Below, one piece after another: positions 20,694-29,153 of a stretch of DNA of 64,000 nucleotides. This DNA comes from Corallococcus sp. EGB (GTDB taxonomy: Bacteria; Myxococcota; Myxococcia; Myxococcales; Myxococcaceae). The position numbers were made by a program, and so were the translations under genes. Location of the stretch: positions 4,092,001 through 4,156,000 of the forward strand of contig NZ_CP079946.1 in NCBI RefSeq assembly GCF_019968905.1. Direction: 5' to 3'. The notes beneath the pieces are model-generated. The model worked only from the letters and a program-made list of their open reading frames with translations. It did no database searches and was not told where the DNA came from. The stretch's first letter is position 1; each line of letters opens with the position of its first letter.

Positions 20694-21791
20694 TCAGTCT
20701 CGCCGGCCCGACGTCAGCTGAACCACTTGCTTGATGCCGCTGTGTCGCGTGATCAGCGCGGGCGCCTCCTGGATGGGCGTCCGGTGGGTGATGAGGGAGC
20801 GCAGGCTCTGAGGGAACAGGAACATCCCCTGCTCGAGCTCCCGGAGCGCCAGCGCGTAGGCACTCCGGCTCGCGTTCACGGTCCCGAGGAGCAGCTGGTT
20901 CCGCAGCACGATGTTGCGCATGAGGGTGTCGGTATCGATGGGGTTCGGGCGGCCGTGAGCCGGGATGCCGGTGAAGATGAAGAGCCCGTTCGGGCCCAGC
21001 GCTTCAAGCGCCGCGAACGCGACCTTCGACACGCCCACCGCTTCATAGATGATGTCGAAGGTGCCGCGCTTCTGCCCCAGCTCCCCGAGCGGCACGTCCT
21101 TCCCGGAGACGTAGGTGGCACCGAGGGAGCGGACGAGGTCCGCGCGTTCGCTCGTCGCGGACTCCAGCGAGTAGACGAAGGTGTCGAAGTGGTTCACCAC
21201 CATGCTCATGGCGCCCAGGAGCCCCACCGGCCCCGCGCCGAGCGCCAGGGCGCGCACGCGTTGACGCTCCCAGGGAAGCCGCTGCTGAACGGCCTGTGCC
21301 TGCTCCGCGGCCTTGGCCGCGACGGTGAGCGGCTCCGTCAGGACCGCCACATCGGAGAGCTTGCGGGGCACCACGACCAGGTGCTCCTCGTCCTCCACCA
21401 CCCACTCCTGGAGGAAGCCGTGTGCCTCCTTGATGCCTCGCTCCCGGAAGTCCCCCGTGATGCAGAAGTCCTGACGTTCCGCGCGACAGGGATGACAGCG
21501 GGCATGGGGGCAGGGCCTGCGGACGGTGGGGACGACGAGGTCCCCCTTTCGGACCAGGGTGACGTCCGGGCCCGTCTCCGTCACCTCGGCCAGGGCCTCG
21601 TGCCCGATGACGAGGTGGTCGGAGCCTGGAGGCGGCGTCCCGTACTCGAAGGCGCCAATCTCCCGGTCCGTGCCGCAGATGCCCACCTCGAGGACCTTCA
21701 GGAGCACCTGGGAGCCCTTCACGGGCGGGGGCTCCGGCCGTTCGATGAGGCGGACCTCACGCGTCCCTGGAAAGACAGCCACCGCTCGCAT
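20694..21791 (-). CDS. Glucose 1-dehydrogenase-like zinc MDR dehydrogenase
   Basis: 365 residues of the medium-chain dehydrogenase/reductase family. The catalytic zinc ligands are in VGICGTDREI (Cys) and VIGHEALAEV (His-Glu). A cysteine-containing lobe PCPHARCHPCRAERQDFC corresponds to the structural-zinc loop. The nucleotide fold shows ALGAGPVGLLGAMS. The combination CGTD-REI-x-x-FEYG with GSDHLVIGHE and the C-terminal 'NQLLLGTVNASR' segment is typical of glucose dehydrogenases of the Entner-Doudoroff type. Start 21791 has GAGAGG upstream; the longer frame to 21965 is out of character. It lies downstream of a divergent aldo/keto reductase and next to GH15, consistent with sugar oxidation. 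Confidence 0.87.
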   Translation of the reverse strand: MRAVAVFPGTREVRLIERPEPPPVKGSQVLLKVLEVGICGTDREIGAFEYGTPPPGSDHLVIGHEALAEVTETGPDVTLVRKGDLVVPTVRRPCPHARCHPCRAERQDFCITGDFRERGIKEAHGFLQEWVVEDEEHLVVVPRKLSDVAVLTEPLTVAAKAAEQAQAVQQRLPWERQRVRALALGAGPVGLLGAMSMVVNHFDTFVYSLESATSERADLVRSLGATYVSGKDVPLGELGQKRGTFDIIYEAVGVSKVAFAALEALGPNGLFIFTGIPAHGRPNPIDTDTLMRNIVLRNQLLLGTVNASRSAYALALRELEQGMFLFPQSLRSLITHRTPIQEAPALITRHSGIKQVVQLTSGRRD

Positions 21792-21989
21792 GCCGCACCT
21801 CTCGCAATGACGGGTACGTCTTTCAGATGTGCACGCCCTCAAGGTGGAGCGCGGTGGCCGGCCAGCCACACCGTGCGGCCGTGCCACTCCTGCGCGCGCT
21901 GAAGAGGGGGAGGTGGCTCCCTGCCCATGCCGGACGACAGCTTGATTCGCGGGGAGGCGGTGCACACCGAAGTGTCACGGAGGTGAGCC

Positions 21990-23015
21990 ATGGAGTACGC
22001 ATCGATTCCCGGCGTTTCGACCCCTGTCAGCCGGGTGGGCCTGGGGACCTGGGCCATGGGCGGGACACAGTGGGGAGGCACCGACGACGATGAGTCGGTG
22101 CGGACCATCCACGCGGCGCTCGACATGGGCGTCACGCTCATCGACACCGCGCCGGCCTACGGCTTCGGACACTCGGAGGAGGTCGTGGGCCGGGCGATCG
22201 CCGAGCGGGGAGGGCGTGAGCGGGTCGTCGTGGCGACCAAGGTGGGCCTGGAGCAGCGCGGGGAGGGCGTCATCCGCAACTCGTCACGGCGGCGGCTCTT
22301 CGAGGAGATCGAGATCTCGCTCACGCGTCTGCGCACCGACTACATCGACCTCTACCAGGTCCACTGGCCGGACTTCGCCACGCCGTACGAGGAGACCGCG
22401 CAGGCGCTGCTCGACCTTCAGCGCGCTGGAAGGATCCGCGCGATTGGCGTCTCCAACTATTCCATCGAGGCGATGGAGCGGTTCCGCCGTGTGGCACCGC
22501 TCGCCGCCGCGCAGCCCCCGCTCAACCTCTTCGAGCGGCAGGCGCTGGCGGACATCATCCCCTGGTGTCGTGCGAATGGCCTGTCCACGCTGACCTACGG
22601 TGCGCTCTGCCGTGGGCTCCTGACCGGAGGCATGAACGAGAGCACCCGCTTCGAAGGAGACGACCTGCGAAAGACCGACCCGAAGTTCCAGCCTCCGCGC
22701 TACGCGCAGTACCTGCAGGCGGTCCAGCGGCTCACGCAGTTCGCGCGCGAGCGCTACGACAAGGGCATGCTCCCGCTCGCGATCCGCTGGGTGTTGGATC
22801 AGCCCGGCGTCACGGTCGCGCTGTGGGGCGCCCGTCACCCCGGCGAGCTGGCTCCGCTGCGGGACGTGATGGGCTGGAGTCTCGACGGCGAGGCCCTGAT
22901 GTACATGGACTCGGTGGTGAATGAGTCCGTGCGTGACCCCGTGGGCCCCGAGTTCATGGCCCCCCCGGAGCGGCATCAGGAAGAGTCGAGCGAACCGCAG
23001 GGGGCGCCCATCTGA
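21990..23015 (+). CDS. Aldo/keto reductase
   Basis: 341 residues, the normal size for the AKR TIM barrel. The catalytic tetrad is visible: Asp in LIDTAPAYGFG, Tyr in the same stretch, Lys in VVVATKVG and His in YQVHWPD. IRAIGVSNYS and the 'YGALCRGLLTGGM' strand complete the family pattern. It reduces aldehydes or sugars with NADPH. The ATG is preceded by GGAGGTGAGCC. It is divergent from the dehydrogenase gene with a 198-base shared upstream region, suggesting joint control of the two oxidoreductases. Confidence 0.92.
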   Translation: MEYASIPGVSTPVSRVGLGTWAMGGTQWGGTDDDESVRTIHAALDMGVTLIDTAPAYGFGHSEEVVGRAIAERGGRERVVVATKVGLEQRGEGVIRNSSRRRLFEEIEISLTRLRTDYIDLYQVHWPDFATPYEETAQALLDLQRAGRIRAIGVSNYSIEAMERFRRVAPLAAAQPPLNLFERQALADIIPWCRANGLSTLTYGALCRGLLTGGMNESTRFEGDDLRKTDPKFQPPRYAQYLQAVQRLTQFARERYDKGMLPLAIRWVLDQPGVTVALWGARHPGELAPLRDVMGWSLDGEALMYMDSVVNESVRDPVGPEFMAPPERHQEESSEPQGAPI

Positions 23016-23081
23016 CCCGCGTCGCGGAGCCCTTCCTGCCCTGACACGTCGAGGGGGCCGGGGCCGGTGTATGCTCGTGGG

Positions 23082-23528
23082 ATGTCTCCGTCATTCCTCG
23101 TGTTGTTGGTGATCGCGGTGGTCGTGGGAGCCCTCGTGGGCTCCTGGTGGCGCTCCTCCAGGCATGAGCAGCCCGCGGAGCCGCCCACCGCGCTGTCTCC
23201 GGAGAAGGGGCAGGAGCGCCTCGCGGAGTTGATCCAGGCCGGGCAGACGATTGACGCCATCAAGCTCTACCGCGCCCTCCACGGCGTAGGCCTGAAGGAG
23301 GCCAAGGACGCGGTGGACGCGATGCGGGATGGCCGGGCCTCCACGGCCCTTCCCAGTCGTCAGGCTCTGTCCGATGCAGAGGCGAACGCCGCCATCGAGC
23401 AGGCCATCTGGGACAACAACCTCATCCAGGCCATCAAGCTCTACCGCGACCTTCACGGCGTAGGCCTGAAGGAGGCCAAGGACGACGTGGAGGCGATGCG
23501 TGCCGACCTGCTCCGGCGGAGGGGATGA
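23082..23528 (+). CDS. Membrane-anchored protein with two L7/L12 C-terminal-like modules
   Basis: 148 residues: an N-terminal transmembrane helix (about 3-22, FLVLLVIAVVVGALVGSWW) followed by two copies of a ~50-residue module. Each ends in A-I-K-L-Y-R-x-L-H-G-V-G-L-K-E-A-K-D, the signature of the ribosomal protein bL12 C-terminal domain (IK-x-x-R-x-x-x-x-L-G-L-K-E-A-K). That ribosomal domain recruits translation factors; the free-standing membrane version has no assigned role. The near-identical DNA of the two modules shows a recent internal duplication. The frame also allows ATG 23067, but 23082 gives a cleaner membrane start. Confidence 0.85.
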   Translation: MSPSFLVLLVIAVVVGALVGSWWRSSRHEQPAEPPTALSPEKGQERLAELIQAGQTIDAIKLYRALHGVGLKEAKDAVDAMRDGRASTALPSRQALSDAEANAAIEQAIWDNNLIQAIKLYRDLHGVGLKEAKDDVEAMRADLLRRRG

Positions 23529-23551
23529 TGTCCGCCGGGACGGCGCGGACG

Positions 23552-24721
23552 TCACCCGTGCGCGGACACGCGTTCCCCCGCTGACGTGCCTGGGTGAACA
23601 GTCGCTGCGCCGCCCACCGTGAAGTCGATGATCCGATCCCACAGCGTCTGGAACTGCGGTTCCTGGAAGCGGGAGCCCGACTTCAGCCAGCTGATGTAAT
23701 CCGGGGGCTGGTCGAAGTGGCCGGTGACGTCCAGGTGGTCCGCGGCCGCGACGTGGACGACCTGTCCCCAGACCTGGGAGCGGCTGGGGACGATGCCGTC
23801 GCTCCGGGACTCGAAGTTCCTGCCGAGGACCGCCTGGAGGGCCTGGGACTGGACCCCCGTGGGCTCGGGCGTCTGGAGCTGTCGGGACAGGGGCGCGCTC
23901 TTCTCGTACAGGAAGGAGAAGATTCCGTAGAGGAGCGAGTCCGTGGTCGGCAGCAGGTGGAGGGCCGGCCTGGGCGGCGGCGCGCCGGTGACGACGCAGC
24001 CGTAGCGCACGCCTCCGCGGTCCGCGGTGAGCGCGTTGAAGGCCTGCACGCTGGCCGGCATCAGGTCATGGATCAGCGCCTGGCTCTCGCCCACCTGGCC
24101 GAAGAACCGGAGGAGCTCTTCGCGCTCGTTCTCGGAGAGGTCCGCCGTCAGCCGGAAGACCTGATTGAAGATGTTGGGCGGAAGCTTCGCTTGTTCGCTC
24201 CTCAGGACGAGCCAGTAGCACGCCTGGAGCACGGCGCTCCGCAAGGGCATGACCTTGCGGTGCAGGGTGAAGAAGGTGAGGAGCCACAGATAGCGCAGCA
24301 GCGTCTTCCCCACGTGGCCCTGGTGGAAGTAGGTGGCCAGCGGGGTGCCATAGTGGGGGGTGGCGATGCTCACGACGGAGCGCACGCGCCTGACGAAGTC
24401 CGGGGCCTCCTGGGCCATGCGCGGCGAGACGACACTCCGTGCATCCAGTCCGCCCGTGGAGTGCCCCACGAGGTGGAGCTGCGCATTGTCCTCGTTCGCG
24501 GTCCGAGCCATCTCGCGGAACACGTCGCGGGCCCGCACCGCCAGCCCGGCGGTGGGGGAGGAAGGCACGGCATGCACCTGCGCATCGATGCCGCGTTCCT
24601 TGAACCGCTGCTGGAGCAACTCGGGGACGTTCTGGAAGTAGGCGATGCGCTCCGTTTCCTTGTCACCCATCTGCGTAAAGCCAAAGAAGCCGGGGATTAG
24701 ATAGACGCGGTGGCTTGCCAT
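23552..24721 (-). CDS. Alpha/beta-hydrolase, lipase-like
   Basis: 389 residues. It shows the oxyanion-type start VYLIPGFFGF, the nucleophile elbow LVGHSTGGLDAR with Ser88, and the segment VSIATPHYGTPLA usual in bacterial triacylglycerol lipases and LCAT-like hydrolases. A C-terminal His is likely in HVAAADHLDVTGHFD. No signal peptide, so it is probably intracellular, acting on an ester or lipid. It is convergent with the L7/L12-like gene. Confidence 0.87.
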   Translation of the reverse strand: MASHRVYLIPGFFGFTQMGDKETERIAYFQNVPELLQQRFKERGIDAQVHAVPSSPTAGLAVRARDVFREMARTANEDNAQLHLVGHSTGGLDARSVVSPRMAQEAPDFVRRVRSVVSIATPHYGTPLATYFHQGHVGKTLLRYLWLLTFFTLHRKVMPLRSAVLQACYWLVLRSEQAKLPPNIFNQVFRLTADLSENEREELLRFFGQVGESQALIHDLMPASVQAFNALTADRGGVRYGCVVTGAPPPRPALHLLPTTDSLLYGIFSFLYEKSAPLSRQLQTPEPTGVQSQALQAVLGRNFESRSDGIVPSRSQVWGQVVHVAAADHLDVTGHFDQPPDYISWLKSGSRFQEPQFQTLWDRIIDFTVGGAATVHPGTSAGERVSAHG

Positions 24722-24772
24722 GAGGCAAGCCTAACGTGAGGGAAGCTTCTGGCGGCGGGGCGCGGCCTCAAC

Positions 24773-24940
24773 GTGAAGTCCCGAACCCTTGTCCCGGACG
24801 GCGGGACGCTTCACCCGAACCGCAAGTCCTTCTCGGTGAAGCGCCACGTTGGGGACCTTCACTGTACCCAGAAGGAACAGGCGCACGCCGTGGGCCCCAA
24901 GGCGCTCGCTCGAGCGCTCGTGGAGTTCCTGGGCGAATGA
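24773..24940 (+). CDS. Possible 55-residue ORF or gene remnant
   Basis: A GTG-initiated frame of 55 codons with GC-rich third positions, ending VGPKALARALVEFLGE. No Shine-Dalgarno, no family, and codon use that is only moderately convincing. It could be a small gene or the tail of a decayed one. It sits in the 279-base region between the divergent lipase-like gene and the gene at 25001, whose promoters must also be here. Confidence 0.2.
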   Translation: MKSRTLVPDGGTLHPNRKSFSVKRHVGDLHCTQKEQAHAVGPKALARALVEFLGE

Positions 24941-25000
24941 CCTCCGCTCCGGTTCGTGGAGGGGGACTTCGCGAGGGACCTGGGGGTAAGAGGCATCCCC

Positions 25001-25483
25001 ATGAGCAACGAGCACTCGCCCGCCGAACCCGAAGTGATGGAGCCCACGTTCTGGCGGAAGAACGGCTGGTCCGCCAGGGTCATCAAGAACGAGGAGGACG
25101 ATGGCTGGGCCGTGGAGATCCGCAAGCAGGGGCTCTCCGAGCCCGTCCTCGTCAGTCCGTGGGTGATGGGGCGCGACAAGAAGAATCCCAAGCCCTTCGA
25201 TGCGACGGCGTTCGCGACCTTCGTGAAGACGGCCTCGGAGGTCCTGGATCGCTCCGCGCGACAGCGCGAGCAGGCCATGACGCGGAAGCTGTCCATCGCC
25301 TGGGAGGGCCGGTGGTACGAGGTCCGGCTGGAGATGGTGGCCGATGAGTACGAACCCCACGCGCTGCTCTCGGCCGTCGACGACGCGGGCGCGACCGTCG
25401 CGAAGCATCGCGTGCCGGTGAACTTCAAGTTCACCCGGGACATCGCCAACGCGTGGGTGCGCGGCGGCTTCCGCGAGCCCTGA
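25001..25483 (+). CDS. Hypothetical protein
   Basis: 160 residues, soluble, with no signal peptide. The central part (EPTFWRKNGWSARVIKNEEDDGWAV; FATFVKTASEVLDRS) reads like a small alpha/beta protein. I recognise no family, though such proteins are common in myxobacterial genomes. ATG 25001 is chosen over 24956 because the extra residues look non-coding. The next gene on the same strand starts 69 bases after its stop, so the two may be co-transcribed. Confidence 0.65.
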   Translation: MSNEHSPAEPEVMEPTFWRKNGWSARVIKNEEDDGWAVEIRKQGLSEPVLVSPWVMGRDKKNPKPFDATAFATFVKTASEVLDRSARQREQAMTRKLSIAWEGRWYEVRLEMVADEYEPHALLSAVDDAGATVAKHRVPVNFKFTRDIANAWVRGGFREP

Positions 25484-25552
25484 GCTTCACTCGCGAGCGG
25501 CTCCACCGTCTTCTTCGTGGGAGATGACTCCCACATCCAAGGAGTGGTGACC

Positions 25553-26056
25553 GTGAACGGTGACGAAAAGCAGAAGCAGTACCCCTTCTTCTGGGGCCTC
25601 TACTACGGCCTCGCGAGCAAGCCTCCCCAGCTGGTTGTCGGTGGGCTCCGCACCCTCGGGCAGCTGGGCCTGCAGGGGCCCCAGCAGCAGCAGGTGATCC
25701 AGTACCACAACCTGCTCACGGCCCGGGCGCTGAGGGCCGGCTTCCAGTACGCCGCGGGGCTGAACGTCGATCCGTCGCTCGTCACGACCCTCTGGAACGC
25801 GCTGCCTCCCGAGGCTCAGCAGAACACCCTCGACTGGGGAAAGCAGCAGGTGGGGCAGCTGATCGGTGGCTCGGCCTTCAGCTGGGTCATCGGCAAGGAG
25901 CTCGTGAAGTACCTGCCCAAGAGGATCGTCACCCCCGCGCTGTTCTTCCTCAGCTGCCAGGGCGCGATGGGACTCTTCTGGAAGGATGGCTGGGACAAGG
26001 GGCCTCCGCCGCCTCCCCCTGGGGTGGGCGGGGGAGGCCGCGAAATCACGGTCTGA
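25553..26056 (+). CDS. Hypothetical protein with two weak hydrophobic segments
   Basis: About 167 residues. Helical, with moderately hydrophobic stretches (FFWGLYYGLASKPPQLVVGGL and IVTPALFFLSCQGAMGLFW) and a Pro/Gly-rich tail. No family recognised. The GTG at 25553 is preferred because AAGGAG precedes it by eight bases; an in-frame ATG at 25517 has no usable ribosome-binding site. A hairpin follows the stop. Confidence 0.6.
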   Translation: MNGDEKQKQYPFFWGLYYGLASKPPQLVVGGLRTLGQLGLQGPQQQQVIQYHNLLTARALRAGFQYAAGLNVDPSLVTTLWNALPPEAQQNTLDWGKQQVGQLIGGSAFSWVIGKELVKYLPKRIVTPALFFLSCQGAMGLFWKDGWDKGPPPPPPGVGGGGREITV

Positions 26057-26079
26057 GCTCCGGCGCGGCCGGAGAGACG

Positions 26080-26107
26080 CCCTGCCTCCGCGGACTGGGA
26101 GGCAGGG
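26080..26107. terminator. Perfect 10-bp hairpin between convergent genes
   Basis: Arms CCCTGCCTCC (26080-26089) and GGAGGCAGGG (26098-26107) around an 8-base loop, 23 bases after the plus-strand stop and 24 before the end of the minus-strand NmrA-like gene. It could serve both strands. There is no T-run. Confidence 0.6.
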
Positions 26108-26131
26108 CCCGCCGCTCGCCATGGAAGGGCG

Positions 26132-27091
26132 TCACGCCGTGCGCACGAAGCGGGCCTTGTTGCGTTCGAGCCAGCCGGCCAGCGACAGCACCTGGGGATT
26201 GAGCTCGCGGGTGAGCTCGGGGTCCCTGGCGGCGCAGTACTCCGGCGAGAAGTCCCGCATGAACTGGAACATGTTCGCGAACTCCGGCGCGCCGGGGAAG
26301 TTGAACGTCCGGTAGACCTCCGGCTCCATGGAGTGGAAGACCACCTCCTGTCCCAACACCAGCTTCAGCGTCCGGGCGATCTCCTGGCCCGTCAGGTGTT
26401 CACTGGCCAGCCCCACCGTCCGGCCCGCCCACGCCTCCGGCCCGCGCTGGAAGATGCCGTGGACGCAGCCGCCCACGTCCTCCGTGGCGATGCCAGGCAG
26501 CTTCCGGTCCTCCGTGGGCAGCACGAAGTCGAGCGCCCCGTCGGCGTTGCGCTTTCCTCCCAATCCGAACGACAGCAGGTTCTCCCACGAGAACGAGGTG
26601 CGCACGAACGTCACGGGCAGGTCCAGGCCGCTGAAGAACGCGTCGCTCGCGCCCTTCACGTCGAACTGCGGCACGCGGTAGTGCCCCTTGAGCATGGGCA
26701 TCCGCGTGTCTTCCGGAGGGATGAGGTGCCGGGTGTCCTCCTGGGTGGACCAGATGACGTGCGCCACCCCCGCCTCCTTCGCGGCGTGCGCCAGCGTCCG
26801 AGCCTGTGCCAGCTCGCGCTCCGGGTCGGGCCGCTCCCAGTAGCTGGTGACGCAGAAGGCGCCGTGCGCTCCGGTGAACGCGGCCTTCAGGCTCTTCGCG
26901 TCGCTCACGTCCGCCGCGACGACCTCCGCGCCCAGCTTCGCCAGCCGGCGCGCCAGCTCCGAGCCCGGCTGGCGCGTGAGCGCGCGCACCGTGAAGCCGC
27001 CCCGCGTGTCCGCGAGGATGGCGCGCACGAGGCTGCCTCCCTCGTCGCCTGTTGCTCCCACCACCGCGATGATCTTCTTGTCCATGGTCAT
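26132..27091 (-). CDS. NmrA/HSCARG-like NAD(P)-binding protein
   Basis: 319 residues with an N-terminal Rossmann motif VVGATGDEGGSLVRAIL and the NmrA-family flow (AEVVAADVSDAKSLKAAFTGAHGAFCVTSYW; VAHVIWSTQEDT). The family is atypical short-chain dehydrogenases in which the Tyr-Lys pair is often lost, acting as NADP(H) sensors or as oxidoreductases. Start 27091 (MTMDKK) or ATG 27085; AGGAC precedes both. The downstream SET-domain gene is upstream on this strand by about 35 bases, so the pair may be one transcript. Confidence 0.85.
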   Translation of the reverse strand: MTMDKKIIAVVGATGDEGGSLVRAILADTRGGFTVRALTRQPGSELARRLAKLGAEVVAADVSDAKSLKAAFTGAHGAFCVTSYWERPDPERELAQARTLAHAAKEAGVAHVIWSTQEDTRHLIPPEDTRMPMLKGHYRVPQFDVKGASDAFFSGLDLPVTFVRTSFSWENLLSFGLGGKRNADGALDFVLPTEDRKLPGIATEDVGGCVHGIFQRGPEAWAGRTVGLASEHLTGQEIARTLKLVLGQEVVFHSMEPEVYRTFNFPGAPEFANMFQFMRDFSPEYCAARDPELTRELNPQVLSLAGWLERNKARFVRTA

Positions 27092-27126
27092 GTCCTGTCG
27101 TCCTGAGGTCCGCGAATGAAGCCGGT

Positions 27127-28416
27127 TCATCCGCCCGCGGGCGGGGTGGGGCTCAGCGCGGAGAGGGAGGCGCGCGCGAGGCCCGCGTAGGCGTGCAGCA
27201 GCCGCTTCTCTCCGCGTCGCAAGAGCAGGCAGTTGCGCGCGTTGCGCGACAGGTCCGCCTCCCGAAGCAACCGCTCGTCCTCCTCCAGCGTGGTCCCGAA
27301 GCCCGCGAGCCGCGCCTCGCACGCGTCGTGGAGGGATCGGAAGACGCGCTCCTCCGTCTCCGCGCTCAGCGGTGCCACTTCGCCCAGGCCCTGCTCCTCG
27401 CGGGCCTCCTCGGTGAGCCGGGTCAGCTCCCGCGCGTTCGCGCACGCCACGCGCAGGAAGGAGAACATCGCCACGGTGGAGGAGTGCCCGGAGTGCAGCG
27501 GCACCTCGAAGCGGCGCCGCGACGCCGGAGTCGCCAGCGCGAGCAGCTCCCGCTTTCCCTCCGCCTCCACCGCGTCCTCGGGCACGCCCAGGTAGAGCAC
27601 CAGCGTGTCGTCCGGGTTGTCCTCCGGCACGAAGCCGTAGCTCAGGAGGAACCGGCAGCTCGGCTTGACGCCATAGCTGATGTGCAGCTCCTCGCCCGCG
27701 GCCACCGGCTCGCGCGCCACCAGCACGAAGGCGTCTCCCTCCTCCGTGTTGCCCCACGCCAGGCGCGGCGAGGCGCGGTGGTTGAGCATGTCCGCCACCG
27801 GCACGAAGCACCGCGTGAGCGTGCCCGCCACCGTCAGGCCGAAGGTGCGGCTGATCAACACGTGCTGTGCCCAGAGATACGCTTCGGGCGTGAAGCGCGC
27901 GAAGCCCGGCACCCGCTCCGCCAGCGCGACGTAGCGCGCGAGCAGCAGCTCCCTCCACCGCGCCACCTCGCGCAGCGCGGAGGAGCCCTGGAGCAGCGAC
28001 AGCTCCTGCGCGTCGAAGAACAGCGGCAGGTGCGGGAAGGACCGGGGCAGCACGTCCAGGTACGGCTTCCAGGCCGAGTCCTCCCGCTCCTGCTCCTGGA
28101 GCAGGAACGCCGCCAGGTAGCACTCCTCGCTCGTGCCGGGCGCGTGCGCGTCGATGAGCCGGCCGATGTCCGACGCTCTGGCGACCTCCAGCGTCACCAG
28201 GCACGCGCGCGGCACCCGCAGCACCTCCTCTCCTGGCGCGATGGGCACCTTGGCGAAGACGCCGCGCTCGTCGCCCTCCAGGTGCCCCACCCGCAACTTC
28301 GGGAAGCTCGCGCCCGCCTGCCTGCTCCACTGGAGTGCGAGGTGCTCCTTCAGCGGGCTCTCTTCCTCAAGGCTGTCCGGCTCTGCTTCCTGTCGCGCGC
28401 TCATTGGCTCCGCCAT
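27127..28416 (-). CDS. SET-domain protein-lysine methyltransferase, RuBisCO-LSMT/SETD3-like
   Basis: 429 residues. The split SET domain is visible: GDERGVFAKVPIAPGEEVLRVPR at the start, then after a long inserted helical part CFVPVADMLNHRASP, GEELHISYG and LLSYGFVPEDNPDD, the canonical D-x-x-N-H, G-E-E-x-x-x-x-Y-G and Y-G-F-V-x-x-x-N-P-D signatures. A ~130-residue helical C-terminal domain matches the LSMT substrate-binding region. In eukaryotes these enzymes methylate lysine or histidine on RuBisCO, aldolase, actin or elongation factors; the bacterial target is unknown. The ATG at 28416 is used because the frame upstream begins with TTG and is not protein-like; ATG 28404 is an alternative. 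Confidence 0.88.
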   Translation of the reverse strand: MAEPMSARQEAEPDSLEEESPLKEHLALQWSRQAGASFPKLRVGHLEGDERGVFAKVPIAPGEEVLRVPRACLVTLEVARASDIGRLIDAHAPGTSEECYLAAFLLQEQEREDSAWKPYLDVLPRSFPHLPLFFDAQELSLLQGSSALREVARWRELLLARYVALAERVPGFARFTPEAYLWAQHVLISRTFGLTVAGTLTRCFVPVADMLNHRASPRLAWGNTEEGDAFVLVAREPVAAGEELHISYGVKPSCRFLLSYGFVPEDNPDDTLVLYLGVPEDAVEAEGKRELLALATPASRRRFEVPLHSGHSSTVAMFSFLRVACANARELTRLTEEAREEQGLGEVAPLSAETEERVFRSLHDACEARLAGFGTTLEEDERLLREADLSRNARNCLLLRRGEKRLLHAYAGLARASLSALSPTPPAGG

Positions 28417-28567
28417 GCGTTCGGGGGGAACGCCGGGAAGACGCCGGACGCTACGGTTTGTGATTTCCAGCGGATTTTCCCGCAAGTCGTTTCGGGGATG
28501 GTTCAAGGCTTATTCACAGACATCTCGCTGCACCGTTTCCAGATGCACTTTTGGAGCACTGGAAACC

Positions 28568-29101
28568 GTGAAAGAAAACACCAATCCCTCTTTCTGGAAT
28601 GTGTGGGCGCAGTACAGGGAACCATTGTTCCAGCACGCGCTGCGGCTGATGGGAGGGAATGTGGCTGACGCGGAGGACGCGGTGGACACCGCGATGCTCC
28701 GGGCCCATCAGAAATACGTGTCGCCCGGGAAGATCCTCAACCCGAGGGCCTGGCTGGGACGCATCCTCCACAACGTATGTATGGACATCCACCGCGAGCG
28801 CCAGCGCTGGGGCGACGCCGAGGAGCGGATGGAAGGCCTGGAGTCCGCGGAGCCGCAGTCCCCGGAGCTGCTGCCCGACGCGGGCCTGCTCCAGAGCGAG
28901 AGCGCCGCGGCGGTCCACGAATGCATCCAGGCGCTGCCCGCCAATTTGAGGGGGCCCCTGGTGATGCGCTACCTCCAGGACATGTCCTATGCCGACATCG
29001 CGGAACAGCTCCGGTTGACCCACTGCAACGTGAGAAAGCGCATCCAGCTCGCGTACGGCATCCTTCGGACCACCCTGTCGCAAGAGCCGTGCCCCCGCTG
29101 A
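28568..29101 (+). CDS. RNA polymerase sigma factor, ECF-like sigma-70 family
   Basis: 177 residues. Region 2 is seen in ALRLMGGNVADAEDAVDTAM and PRAWLGRILHNVCMDIHRER; region 4 in LPANLRGPLVMRYLQDMSYADIAEQLRL followed by the helix CNVRKRIQLAYGIL. Regions 1 and 3 are absent, as in ECF factors. The GTG start at 28568 leaves GGAG eleven bases upstream; no in-frame ATG is better placed. It is divergent from the SET gene. No anti-sigma gene is adjacent, so regulation is not obvious. Confidence 0.88.
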   Translation: MKENTNPSFWNVWAQYREPLFQHALRLMGGNVADAEDAVDTAMLRAHQKYVSPGKILNPRAWLGRILHNVCMDIHRERQRWGDAEERMEGLESAEPQSPELLPDAGLLQSESAAAVHECIQALPANLRGPLVMRYLQDMSYADIAEQLRLTHCNVRKRIQLAYGILRTTLSQEPCPR

Positions 29102-29106
29102 GCGCA

Positions 29107-29145
29107 AGCCCGTGCTCCGTCCAGGCAGGCCGACGGAACACGGCT
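29107..29145. terminator. Imperfect hairpin between convergent sigma-factor and phaC genes
   Basis: Arms around CCGTG-TCCGTC and GACGGA-CACGG with one mismatch and one bulged base, in the 52-base gap between two convergent genes. Candidate bidirectional terminator. Confidence 0.4.
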
Positions 29146-29153
29146 CACGCTCC

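Noticed and set aside
18780-21902. 1040-residue open frame on the plus strand across two genes
   Set aside because: Shadow of GH15 and the dehydrogenase, both of which show full catalytic motifs on the minus strand.
26132-28330. 732-residue frame suggesting an NmrA fusion
   Set aside because: Its upstream two-thirds lies in a shadow phase of the SET gene; the NmrA protein starts at 27091.
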